Positions 24,501 through 33,085 of a stretch of DNA of 64,000 nucleotides are shown here, piece after piece. The notes beneath the pieces were generated by a model, which was not told where the DNA came from, ran no database searches, and saw only the letters and a list, made by a program, of their open reading frames with translations. Within the stretch, counting starts at the first letter, position 1; every line of letters starts with the position of its first letter. The stretch is from positions 35,247,250 through 35,311,249 of the forward strand of contig OY783192.1 of the NCBI GenBank assembly GCA_963678675.1. Reading direction: 5' to 3'. Origin of the DNA: Xiphydria camelus. Lineage: Eukaryota > Arthropoda > Insecta > Hymenoptera > Xiphydriidae. The translations under genes were made by a program, and so were the position numbers.

Positions 24501-27500
24501 GGTCGATTGACGAATTCGCTCGGTGTCGGTATACGGCTTCGCCGGAGTGCACTTCGCACTGCCGCGAAAGCGTACACTCAAAAAAAATGGCCACAACTAG
24601 AAAATTATAGTAATTGCAGTGATCATTTTCTTCGCAATAGCAAGAATTCTTGCTACGCTAGAAATATTTCTCTAGTTGTGTCTGAGGCAGCCAGAAATAT
24701 AGCTGGATTAGCTGAATACTTTTTTTCAGTGTAATGTACCTTCGCGGAGCGAAACCTTGACCCGCGCTTTAAGCGCATTCTCACCGCGCGTTCCGCTGCT
24801 GCTTCCCCGCGCCCGGTCCGCTTGGTGGAGGGAATCCCTCTCGTCCACTTTCTCTCTTTCCGCCGCGCGAAAGTTCATCCCGAAAATACCCCTTTAACGA
24901 GTCGTCCCGTCTCGTTCCTCCGTCAGATATCAAGTTCCGAGTGCTGACCCCTCCCGATGACCTGCCGCTGGCGCTGGAGTGCGAGAACAAGACGTCGAGC
25001 AACAAGGCCGAGTGGCGGAAGGACGAGGAGTCTATCGCCGAGGCCTTCAACGACGATGAGGACGCCATCAGGTTCAACAACGCGACCGGCGTCCTGGAGA
25101 TCGTCAAGGACGACGAATCCGTGTACGGGAAATACGTCTGTCGCGTAAACAACTTCACGACTACGTACAAAGTTGTCCGTGAGTATCTTTTTTATGCACG
25201 CGTGTATGACATTTTCGTTTGGATTTTATACGGAAAGAAATATATGAATTCGAAAAATGCGAATTTCTTCGTTATTTTACAGTTCAGGCATTATGTAGGA
25301 TGTTAAATCGGCGATATTTATGTGTCGGTTCGACAAATCGAAATATGGAGTTTGTCGTATAGATTATTAGAATTTTAGACGGGGAGATAAAAAATTTAGT
25401 CGTTCTAAGCGTTTCTCTTCGCTCGGAACATCTTGAGAATGCTTTTCCCGCGGCTTTTCCACTGCTAATGTCGCCTGCTTTAAGGCGGGAGGAGGGTTGG
25501 TCGCGAAACGCTCTGAAAGCCGTCGAATGAAAGCGCTAATGGAGTGCAAACAATACAACAGAAATTCGTTGCCTGCTCGTTAGATGCGGCTGAGCTTGAC
25601 GCCGGTTATCCGATAATGTAGACTCGGATGGAATGAGTTGATGTTTCCATTTTGCGATGCCAGTCAAGTACGAGATTTGTGGAAACGTAATTTGAGAACG
25701 GTGGAAATACTTTAAGGGAATTAATTCCGCACTGAAGGAAAAGCGAGCAATCTGGCTGCAGTGCATCCAACGTTTCGTTGATGTTATTCAGTCTATTTCA
25801 CGACAAGCCGGTCACTTCTGTCCTCTTTCTTTCCATTGGATTCAAATAGAATGTTAATTATTTCAATCGAGGGTTCGTCCACGAGCGTCTCAAAAAATTG
25901 TGGCGCCGATTATTACGGCTCTCTTAAAAGATACTCTAACGTCCTGACATTATTATTTTCGTTCAAGATTTTTTATCTTGAAATATCGCACGGTTAAATG
26001 AATTCCTTCGAATAAGAATTTTTAATAAAGTGAACAAATATAGAACATTTTCTATTAACCAGAGTGGAAGAATTTTTGTTCAAAAACATACTGTTTTATT
26101 TCCAAAATACACCAGTCACTCTTCCTTCCACGTGAATCTTAGAAGTCACATCCACCCTCTGTGCGTATACCAATTAGCTTCACTTACATTCAGTACAACA
26201 GTTACGTATTCGACGATTGCGTCGTAACCAGTGAGTATTATCAACGGGAACGGTACCTACAAATTCATCGTCATTTCATAGCTGTCATCCCATTCTGTTT
26301 GATGAGGGCTATATTACTACGAATATGTATGTCTGTAGGTTATCCACTTACACCGCTTCTGTATTACACGCAAAGACGTAGTGTACACTACTACAGAAGA
26401 CCGTGCATCTTTACATCTAAGAACGTACATCAAGACAATATTTACTGGTTGCTACAGTTCATTATATTTCCCACCCTCTGAATACTTAAAATCTCCACTG
26501 AAGGAAATGTCGACTCCTGTATTTTGGAATTATGTATTTCGATCTCCCAAATGCGCACGCAATCGCGTTTTTTTCTTTTAACGGTTCCAAATAAAAGCAG
26601 CGTCTCGCATTATTTTCGAAACGCAGCAAGGCCCACGGCTACTCTCCCCCCGTCGATCAGCGTCGTCGAAGGCGAGAAGCTGCACTTGGTGTGCGCCGGT
26701 AGGCAAACAACCGACGCGAAAATCTCCTGGTCCATCGGCGACAAGAACTTCTCTCAGAGCGCGGGTCGCGTCAAGCTAACGCGACACGAAGACACCGATA
26801 TCTACGGCGCGGTGTTGAACGTCGAAGACATCGAGATGACCGACCGCGGTAACATCTCCTGCTACGTGGAGTACAACACGTCGGACCCCAACGTAAGCCA
26901 CAAGGCCAGTGCTACGACCACCCTCAGGGTGAAGAATAAGATGGCAGCGCTCTGGCCGTTCCTCGGCATCGTCGCGGAGGTCGTCATCCTCTGCGCCATT
27001 ATCATGGTGTACGAGAAGAAGCGCAACAAGGCCGAGCTGGAAGAATCGGACACCGATCAGAGCCCCGACACGTGAGTAATGAATATTATCCTGTTTTCTC
27101 GATGATTCTTTCCTCGATGATGTCACGCGTTGGTCACACTTCGTACAGCGGGAATCATTTTATGATCTTGGAAAGGTAACCGGATGGAAATCTAGAAGAC
27201 GGTTATAGTTTATAGGAAATCGAGTAGAATTCGCTGACATTCCAATGGGAGAAAAATTAAGATACGCGCGCGTCCACAAGTTACCTTTCCAGAGATCAAA
27301 GCGATCGCGGTATTACGCATACACCGTCGCAATGCGAATCTCCAATCATCGCGGAGGCGACGACGTTCTCGAATCAACGTCGCGCCGATGTTTGACGATA
27401 GAGTTCGAAAAACCGGTCGTGTATTCGTCATGCGACGATGACGCTGCGAGCATGAAATAACGGAATGAGAATGGCGTGCGATTCCAAGCACGTTGCACAG

Positions 27501-28959
27501 CCGATATGTGCTACCTAGGATGTAGCTGGATGCGTCATACCTGCTCATAGCTTTCCATAATCCGCACTGACGACATTTAAGGAAAACTATCCATTCCGAA
27601 TCGAACAGACAATCCGAATGGATATATTATAAATTGCATGGCCTTTACGTCGTTATAGAGTTTTTGATGCAAGATTCGAGTATCGATACCGAGTGGGAAC
27701 TCGGATTCGGCAAAAAAAAACTGTATTCGTAGGAGGATAACGATCGTCAATCTTGTTCCATCGCCGATTAGACAGTCGATTCGCAATAGGTAGTTTCCCC
27801 ATGCGCAGAACTTCGCACAAAAGTTCCCAGACCTCGGAGAACGTCATCCCGCTTCAGGGACCGCTTCCGCCTTCTAATCTGCCCGTACAACCCCCCGTAA
27901 CACCGCCACCGCCCTCCCCACCTGCCTATAAAACGGTCCAGTTCCAAACGCCCTCCAGGGAGCCGGTTCGGAACCCCCCATTGAGATCGGCACCCTCTCC
28001 ACGTCCACGGCCAAGTCCCACGAAGTGATATTGCGAACCGGTAACCCTGAGATTTGCCTTTTGCTTTGAAATGTACGAAGTCGCGATCGAGCGAGAAATC
28101 CGACTGCCTCGAGTGGCGCGTTGGAGAAATTTATTTTGGGTTGTGTTATGGGATTTTTTAAATAACGGTTGCTCGCATTTTTTATGTTGGACACCCAGTA
28201 CTTGTACGTATCACGGAAAAATAGGCGATTTGAATATCTCGCGCACAGTTGGAGAAATTTATTTTCGACCGCGATACAGGATTTTTTTAAGTATTTACTT
28301 GCGAACGCATACCGCGACTGCACTTTTTTAAGCATTGGATAGCCTGTATTTGTACGCCACCGAAAAGCAGGGTTTACAAGGTTTATTTTTCCGACGTTGT
28401 TTTATTTTCGCGCGAATGCGAGCTCTGAAGAAAATGCCGAAAAATAACTCTCGGTTGACCCACACCAATTGGACCTTTCCGCGTGAAATAGTGTAGCTCG
28501 TGGTGATGTTCAAAGAAGAGTCGTTAAAGAAAATCCCTTTTCCAGAGGAGGGAAGAGCCCGCTTCTGTAAGTATCCTTTACGTCCTTCCTAATTCCAGGT
28601 CGTTGTTCTATCCATGGCATTTTCCATTCACTCGGAAGGAAAGCATCTCGATGAATAAACCGAGTTTAGTTTCAATATTTTCCATTTACAACACACATCG
28701 GGTTCTCGATGGCGGTACAAATGTTCTCGGGAAAGATTTTTCGCTCGTATTTTTATTCGGCTATTATCCGAGTGGGGAACATCGAACTGCTTTCTCCTTA
28801 AATCCACTGCACGCAATTTTAGCATCGCTGCATCCCCCGCCTCGCGGCGCAATGTCGTCTCGCAATTCCTCTCATCGGGTGTTATATGTCCCTCTCTCTC
28901 TTTCAACCTACAGCAAGCCAACGCCCAACAAGGAATCCGACGTCAGGCAACGGAAGTGA
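6229..28959 (+). CDS. Bsg: Basigin (CD147/EMMPRIN family), partial at the 5' end
   Basis: Four exons (6229-6518, 24927-25178, 26627-27071, 28914-28959) join with matching phases into a cell-surface immunoglobulin-superfamily protein. Three Ig-like domains, each with the Cys, Trp and Cys core, are followed by a single membrane helix beginning ALWPFLGIVAEV and a short charged tail ending DVRQRK. A glutamate inside a helix that starts W-P-F-L-G is the basigin signature. In the family this helix supports partnership with monocarboxylate transporters, and insect basigin acts in cell architecture and neuron-glia contacts. Nine N-glycosylation sequons lie in the ectodomain. The signal-peptide exon was not identified, so the N-terminus is missing. 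Exon 6229-6518 adds a third, membrane-distal Ig domain. A two-Ig form starting from another first exon is possible, as known for basigin elsewhere, but is not shown here. The gene converges on the - strand DOMON gene. Confidence 0.93.
6905..6999. repeat. Short hairpin repeat, copy 1 of a dispersed family
   Basis: The segment begins GCGGCCAGTAGGT and ends with the near-complement CCTACTGGC, so it folds into a stem of about 95 bases. Its left half and centre (CGTCTGCCG, then CGGTACGGTGG) closely match the element at 56693-56785. A partial relative lies at 43518-43554. It is probably a tiny non-autonomous transposon (MITE). Confidence 0.6.
10399..10466. repeat. Tandem duplication, two 34-bp units
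   Basis: A unit starting GACGTCAGCCACGAC and ending AATTAAAGTCCGC occurs at 10399 and again at 10433, differing only near the junction. Each copy holds a GACGTCA core like a CRE/ATF-type bZIP site. A regulatory role is only an inference; it may be a chance tandem duplication. Confidence 0.8.
10634..11381. mobile_element. Non-autonomous piggyBac-like element with TTAA target sites
   Basis: The 748-bp element is flanked on both sides by TTAA (10630-10633 and 11382-11385), the target duplication of piggyBac transposons. Its ends are inverted repeats: CCCTTCGTTACTCACGTGGG on the left, and on the right the complement of CACGTGAACAACGAAGGG. Starting with CCC next to TTAA also fits piggyBac. A small palindrome of the CTGGGGTGTA type lies near both ends (10828-10850 and 11343-11363). 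No transposase is present, so it would depend on one supplied in trans. Confidence 0.8.
10669..10815. repeat. Hairpin nested in the piggyBac-like element
   Basis: The left arm starts GTGCCCATAATTATGAAAGTG and the right arm is its complement, ending CTTTCATAATTATGGGCAC. The arms are about 35 bases with a single mismatch in the best-matched part, around an AT-rich loop. It lies between the left terminal repeat and the subterminal palindrome of the host element. This suggests a second, smaller element that inserted into the first. Confidence 0.75.
15020..15597. mobile_element. MITE-like element with long imperfect terminal inverted repeats
   Basis: The left end reads AAGGTGCGTCTAAACGGG and then GCAATATGTGGCTGCAA. 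The right end is the approximate complement (TTGCAGCCACATATTGC, then CCCGTTTAGAAGGCCCTT). The arms therefore match in blocks separated by diverged spacers. A second start-like motif (GGCGCGGCTAAACGGG) lies inside at about 15160, which suggests nesting. No transposase is encoded. The superfamily is unclear without target-site analysis. Confidence 0.7.
15201..15472. repeat. Perfectly nested palindrome inside the 15-kb MITE
   Basis: Arms of 63 bases at 15201-15263 and 15410-15472 are nearly identical inverted copies. They start TACCGTATGTCCGTCTCTG and include ACTGGCCAG and AGGCTTGGTCGGTA. An AT-rich loop of about 146 bases separates them. The arms are far better conserved than the outer repeats, so this inner element is probably a younger insertion. 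Confidence 0.8.
15615..15871. repeat. Adjacent palindrome, about 257 bp
   Basis: The left arm (GGTTGCATATCGGTTGGGGC, then GCTGCAG, then TAATTTCATGGTAATACCG) is matched by an inverted right arm (CGGTATTACCATGAAATTA, then CTGCAGCGAACG, then CCCCAACC) with few mismatches. It begins 17 bases after the previous element ends, so three palindromes lie within 0.9 kb. It is probably another non-autonomous element. Confidence 0.75.
16619..16635. repeat. Alternating CG tract
   Basis: About 17 bases of uninterrupted alternating G and C, a sequence prone to the Z-DNA form. A similar tract lies near 54706-54720. Confidence 0.8.
17254..19166. mobile_element. Large foldback element with about 670-bp inverted arms
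   Basis: The left arm (17254-17928) and right arm (18496-19166) are inverted copies with only scattered differences, around a 567-bp AT-rich spacer. The arms start AGAGCCAGAGCCAAAAAAGG and include matching blocks such as GGCGGAGCTGGTCAGTCAG and ACAATTGGGGAATTTTG. An 18-base G run at 17606-17623 corresponds to only seven C at 18808-18814 in the other arm. No transposase or reverse transcriptase is visible. Short reading frames in the arms have no recognisable domain. It resembles foldback-type DNA transposons or a long TIR-only derivative. The high arm identity suggests recent insertion or gene conversion. Confidence 0.8.
22985..23250. repeat. Dispersed repeat, Bsg-intron copy
   Basis: It contains GCGATGTATTTTTTCACGC, then GATATCTTATATTTCCTT, a diverged ATCGACC-type block and finally GAGTGGTCGAGCGATCGATTC. 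The same blocks occur in the same order in two tandem copies at about 48060-48560, in an intron of the other gene. It is a diverged repeat family of unknown class. Confidence 0.65.
24573..24733. mobile_element. Small TA-flanked MITE (Tc1/mariner-like)
   Basis: The element begins TACACTCAAAAAAAATGG and ends TACTTTTTTTCAGTGTA. This gives terminal inverted repeats of about 16 bases next to TA dinucleotides, as in Tc1/mariner insertions. At about 160 bp it has no coding capacity. It lies about 190 bases before the Ig2 exon of Bsg. Confidence 0.65.
24927..25178 (+). CDS. Bsg: Bsg exon: Ig domain 2
   Basis: The acceptor (CCTCCGTCAG) ends at 24926 and the donor is GTGAGT at 25179. The exon enters with one base from the previous exon and leaves with one spare base. 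It encodes a compact Ig domain from IKFRVLTPPDDL to NNFTTTYKVV, with Cys (LECEN), Trp (AEWRKD) and the Tyr-x-Cys motif (KYVC). Sequons NKT, NAT and NFT are present. Its interstrand loop is rich in Asp and Glu. Confidence 0.92.
25179..26626 (+). other. Bsg: Bsg intron between Ig2 and Ig3
   Basis: A 1.45-kb intron with a GTGAGT donor and an acceptor ending ACGCAG at 26626. It is AT-richer than its flanks. I see no exon, RNA gene or clear mobile element in it. Confidence 0.8.
26627..27071 (+). CDS. Bsg: Bsg exon: Ig domain 3, transmembrane helix and start of tail
   Basis: The exon runs from the acceptor at 26626 to a GTGAGT donor at 27072 and ends with two spare bases. It encodes the membrane-proximal Ig domain (VVEGEKLHLVC, then KISWSIG, then GNISC) with sequons NFS, NIS, NTS and NVS. 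The membrane helix is encoded at 26950-27012 and contains Pro and Glu. The tail starts YEKKRNKAELEESDTDQSPD. The K/R-rich stop-transfer followed by acidic residues is typical of insect basigins. Confidence 0.95.
27809..28028 (+). CDS. Bsg: Possible alternative last exon of Bsg, proline-rich tail
   Basis: An acceptor (TTTCCCCATGCGCAG) ending at 27808 would join in frame to the donor at 27072 and replace the normal tail with about 73 residues ending RPSPTK and a stop. The reading frame has coding-like third positions and is strongly proline-rich. It carries PPPPSPPAY, which contains a PPxY motif of the kind bound by WW domains and a polyproline run of the kind bound by SH3 domains. It could instead be chance open sequence or an unrelated exon. 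The only support is the frame, the splice site and the composition. Confidence 0.45.
28120..28375. repeat. Diverged tandem duplication, period about 128 bp
   Basis: GTTGGAGAAATTTATTTT occurs at 28120 and 28248. Each copy is followed by similar blocks: GGATTTTTT, a C-G-rich segment, TTGGA and TTGTACG, then CGAAAA or CGGAAAA. It lies in the last Bsg intron and has no coding content. Confidence 0.65.
28914..28959 (+). CDS. Bsg: Bsg terminal exon: C-terminal tail
   Basis: After the acceptor CAACCTACAG (ending 28913), 46 bases complete the Thr codon split by the intron and read KPTPNKESDVRQRK and stop. The phase matches the 27072 donor exactly. The basic end DVRQRK suits a short cytoplasmic tail. 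The exon is too short to be found as a reading frame on its own. Confidence 0.9.
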
Positions 28960-31860
28960 ACGGCCTAATCGACGAGGGGGGTTAACTGCAGTTGATTAAA
29001 ATCGAAATTTGAAAATGTAACAAACAAAAAAAGGAGGAAGTGAAGAGAAAGGAAAGAGAAAAAAAAACCGAGAAAGGTAGAGAGACCGAAAGAGTTGGAA
29101 GACGACCAGCAGCGCGCAGCGTCCTCGCAGCCGCCAGCTTCCTGAAACAAAACGCGTCCAGGGAACACGACGCCGTCACGTTTATTCCCGCGATAATCGG
29201 TAGACCGGAAGTCGGCCCGTGAAAGTTGACGCGCGCCCTTCTCCCGCAGATCGCCGTTGTTCGAGACGCGCGCGCGCGTCACCTTTCACCTTCGCCGACT
29301 CGTCGATCGTCAAACGATCGCGCTCCGCGTGCACGCGGATCGGCCGCACGAGATAGACTTTGTCCGGGGTCAAAGGGTAAGAGGAAACGGGGATGGAGGG
29401 ATCGCGCGAGCGCGGGTTCGACGCGTGATCGCGTGGACGAAACGACGGAAGCGAATCTGCGGAGTGCGTTAGCTTCTCCACGACCGAGGCGCGGAAGAGA
29501 GCGACACAGTGAACGGAGATAACTAACGGCGGACGATGGGAGAGGAGGAGAAAAGGGAAGAGAGCAATCCGTCCAGCTCTCTCTCTCTCTCTTTCTCTGC
29601 GAGAATTTCTCGCGCTATTGGGAAAACGGAAGACGTAGCGCGGAAGCGGGTACGACAGCGCCTCGCGGGGTCGCGTTCGTTCGCTCGTTCCGCTCCGCTC
29701 GATGTGCGAAAGCCGCGAGCGGAGAGGAAAACGGGGCGTCGCGCCTCGATCCTCCGTATGGGTGATGTACGAGCGGGATCCGCGAAGCGAGTCGTGACGA
29801 GTGTAGGTGAACCTTTGAGACATTCACAAAAGAGACCAATACGCAGTACTGTTACGAATGGTAGTCCAACCGCACGATGCGCGAGCGCCCCTCGCGCGTT
29901 CTGCGACACGTCGTTACTTCGTACGAGGGTCTTCTTCGTTTTTTTTTGTTTTTAAGTGTCTCCCGAATAATTACACGCCGCGTACGATGTAACCTTAAAT
30001 ACCTTGTCTTGTTATGCGAAGCTGTTGGCATTATTATTACTATATATTATTATCATTATGACTATTATTATGATTATTCTTAATATTACCGTTGTTGTTA
30101 TTATTATCATTACCGTTGACCATCATCGCTAATCGTCATCTTCCTCACCGTTGTCTCACCGCCCGACTTTTTTTTTCGAGTATTCCGTAATCGGCCGTTC
30201 GACTTTGCCGCGGATAACGAGCAGATCTCGCGCGTCAGATCAATCGATGGAGTTAATTCGGTGGTGCTCAAAATGCGAGGCGTGTAAAAGAAAAACTCGC
30301 GGATTATATCCAATTCGAGCAGTTACGATGAAAATGGAATACACTGCCACTATATACCATGCTATAACACGCGACAAATAATTTTTATTATTAATTTTTA
30401 TTGGGATGACAAAAGTTTTAAAGGATGCGGTTCGGAGGACAAAGTGCGGCATGATTGTCACGTCACTTTCGGAAATAATAAACAGGGGTTTCTCTTTTTC
30501 TTTTACACGCCTCGAATTTTCATATAGTCGCACTCTTCACGTATTCGGAAAAAATAGTCCTTTGGAAATATTTCAGGAACTCATCGACACATCGCCAAGG
30601 TAATGTTCTTCTTCTCCCTTTATTGGTTTATATACACCACGTAACTTCCCGATATCGATTGCCAGAACGCAAAGTTTTTCTTGGCGATGGACGTAGTACC
30701 GGTCATGTGCATCGCGTTGCATCACTCGCGCGTGTCCAGGTTGAAAGTGGGACGGTTACCTTGTAAAATGCGCGAACAGAGAAAATCTCCGACGTGCGTT
30801 GCCACGCGAGTGAAGTCCGGCCGTATATAGAATCGAATCTATTCGTAAATCCGACAGGCTCGATCTTATTACCTCTGGATTCGGCGGGTCGCCCGGCGAT
30901 TGCCTTTAGTCTTTGAGGGAGGAAAGCAAAGCTTCTCCGCCGTGTAGGTAGACCGCCGAAGGGGGCTAGTGCGAGGGGGGAAGGGAGCTCCTCACTTCTC
31001 GCGGGGCGAAACAACAAGGGATACGAACGAGCTGAGGTACGGAACGCAAACTCACCCTCCCACATGACACGTTCGCGTGAGAAACCGCAGCCCGGGATTC
31101 TCGCCAGTGGGCTTTCGATCGAGCGAAGCCCGCGCGAGGGAGCCTCGCTTGACTTGACGGCCGGTTGTCGGGTGAGGGAAGGGCGCAGGGAAGGATCACG
31201 CGAGCGCGAGCTGCGCGTCGTTGTACACGCGAAGTCAACGAAACGCGCTCGCGGGCAGGGATGGGAGGCGAGAGAAAGAGAGAAACGTTGGGGGTAGGAG
31301 GCGACGGCGGTGAGATAACGGGTGTTTAGCTGGAACAGCACTGCGGGCCGATTAGCATTGAAATGAATTATCGCGTGCTGTAATTAATGTACTGTAAATT
31401 GCGCGAATAGGAAGAGCACCGCGATTCGTTTCTGTCGTACACGCGAGAGCCTTGCTCGCTCCGAAAGCACGCACGCGCACGCCCGCACGCAGACGGGCTC
31501 ATTACATAGACACACGCGCACTTACGGACACGCCGGAGGCAGAAAGACAGACGCCGACACACGTTATACACACATAACTGATATAGACACACACGAAGCG
31601 TTATAAATATTACCCATACGGCGCAATGCCGAACTCTATAAATATATACTCTCTCCGTAATATACCGTGCTATAAGTTACTATTGTATACTACTACTACT
31701 GCAATACCTACTATTCTATATTATACATACACGCATACATTACACGTAGGTAAGGATAATTCGAATATTAACGATCCGTTAACGATAATGAAAGATTAGA
31801 GACCTATGCCTTTTACGAATCGGTTAAATAAACGATATTGACACGTTGACAAAAAAAAAT
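28960..31860 (+). other. Bsg: Probable Bsg 3' untranslated region and downstream DNA
   Basis: Non-coding sequence follows the Bsg stop. AATAAA polyadenylation signals on the + strand occur at 30477-30482 and 31827-31832, so the 3' UTR could be 1.5 to 2.9 kb. A trinucleotide-rich stretch (ATT/TTA types) lies at 30028-30118. Overlapping frames at 29180-29960 and 30700-31340 lie in GC-rich sequence, conflict with each other and have no domain. Confidence 0.55.
30028..30118. repeat. ATT/TTA trinucleotide-rich repeat
   Basis: About 90 bases of interrupted ATT, TTA and related triplets in the presumed Bsg 3' UTR. It is a likely variable microsatellite. Confidence 0.75.
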
Positions 31861-32204
31861 ACGCGGACGTATACAGCCCATTCCCCTGCGATGTCGCCTG
31901 TCAAGACGTCGTCAGCCGAGGTTTGTATGTGATTTTATTGTCGTTCCGTTGCTTTTCGAACGCGACGAATCTTGCTGAGTAATCGCATGGTGAGACTAAC
32001 TTATCCCTGCTTTCTTTTTCTTTGAATTTATTGGCAAGGCGCATCACCTTGTAGCTGATGCCAAACTGGAAACGAGGCGTGTCGAGTGAGTCTCGTTGGG
32101 CTTGCGATACGGTGACTGACTAGTGATACCAAAGAAAATTCCCAAGTCCAACGACGTTCTGGGAAACAGCTGAGCCCTACCTTCGAATTTCGTGATGATG
32201 TACT

Positions 32205-32364
32205 TACGAGGGTCATTTGAAAAGTGTCCGGCCTTTTTAGGTCGTCTAATCTATCGTTTCTCCCAATTAAGCCATCAGACAAAAATTCACTCCACCTGAG
32301 AAATACCAATAGCAAAGTACTGATCGGAATTACTTGAAATTTTCATGGGATATATATATCAACG

Positions 32365-32406
<42 letters not shown>

Positions 32407-32481
32407 CAGCTGATAGCAAGAATTAAATTCTATCAAGACTGCTTGTCAGTAAGGCGGGAAAATTTTCAAATGACCCTCGTA
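32205..32481. mobile_element. Mariner-like MITE
   Basis: The left end is TACGAGGGTCATTTGAAAAG and the right end is its inverted copy TTTTCAAATGACCCTCGTA. The repeats begin at TA dinucleotides, as mariner insertions do, and ACGAGGGTCATT is a familiar mariner-type terminus. The 277-bp element encodes no transposase and contains a GT microsatellite. Confidence 0.8.
32367..32404. repeat. GT dinucleotide microsatellite
   Basis: About 19 uninterrupted GT units inside the mariner-like MITE. Confidence 0.95.
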
Positions 32482-33079
32482 CCATATTTCCATCCAATAA
32501 ATCTATCTTCTATCCTGCCATTTCAGTATGAATTATCTATTTTTTTACCAACGAATTCTACGAATAACGGCTGCCCGATGGAAGACGATGCAGCCTTGGG
32601 AGGGGAAGCATGTTAAGGTCGGTTTAATTAACAATATAACATACTTTATTGAGCGTCGAAAATAAATTCTAATTCCAAAGATTTCGCCATCCCCCGTAAC
32701 GCGACTTCTTGGTAAGTTGATCCTCGTCCGTTTTTACGAATTTCATAACGTACTTATCACCCCCGCTCAACCAAATCTTCTTTCCCCTACCGTTTCAACT
32801 CTGTTTTTGTAGAGGAAACTGGGAAGGAAGTGTTATTACAAGGGGTACATTGTTACGTCAGGGTTTTACGTTAATCTGCTTGGCGCACTGTATCTTTCGA
32901 AAAGTAAAGTTATTACCAAGAAATTCTCCGTCGCGAAGAGCCCTTCGAGGTGAAAGGGCGCAATGATCTCAAAAGAACCGCGTCAAGAATCGCCAATCTT
33001 TTAATGCTCTAACACGCGGAATTCGGAATATCAATGACGAGGTCAGGATTAGAATTGGGTTAAAAAATTGTACAAACAC

Positions 33080-33085
33080 TTTATT
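33080..33085 (-). terminator. Candidate polyadenylation signal of the DOMON gene
   Basis: TTTATT on the + strand gives AATAAA on the - strand, about 1.8 kb beyond the stop codon of the DOMON gene. Another AATAAA for the same strand lies at 32645-32650. Which is used cannot be told from the sequence. Confidence 0.3.

Larger units (their letters stand above)
6519..24926 (+). other. Bsg: Bsg intron of 18.4 kb rich in transposon-like palindromes
   Basis: This stretch separates the Ig1 and Ig2 exons. I see no convincing exon in it. It carries the hairpin at 6905, a 34-bp duplication at 10399, a piggyBac-like element, a palindrome cluster, the large foldback, a dispersed repeat at 22985 and a small TA-flanked element, all listed separately. 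GC-rich stretches near 8600-9700, 11700-12100, 14300-14700 and 19800-21200 resemble CpG-rich promoters and could hold an alternative Bsg first exon. I could not find an ATG-leader exon with the required phase in them. Confidence 0.7.

Noticed and set aside
29182..29955. Overlapping long frames on both strands after Bsg (up to 213 codons)
   Set aside because: They conflict in the same GC-rich DNA, are Arg/Ser-rich without domains, and lie where the Bsg 3' UTR is expected.
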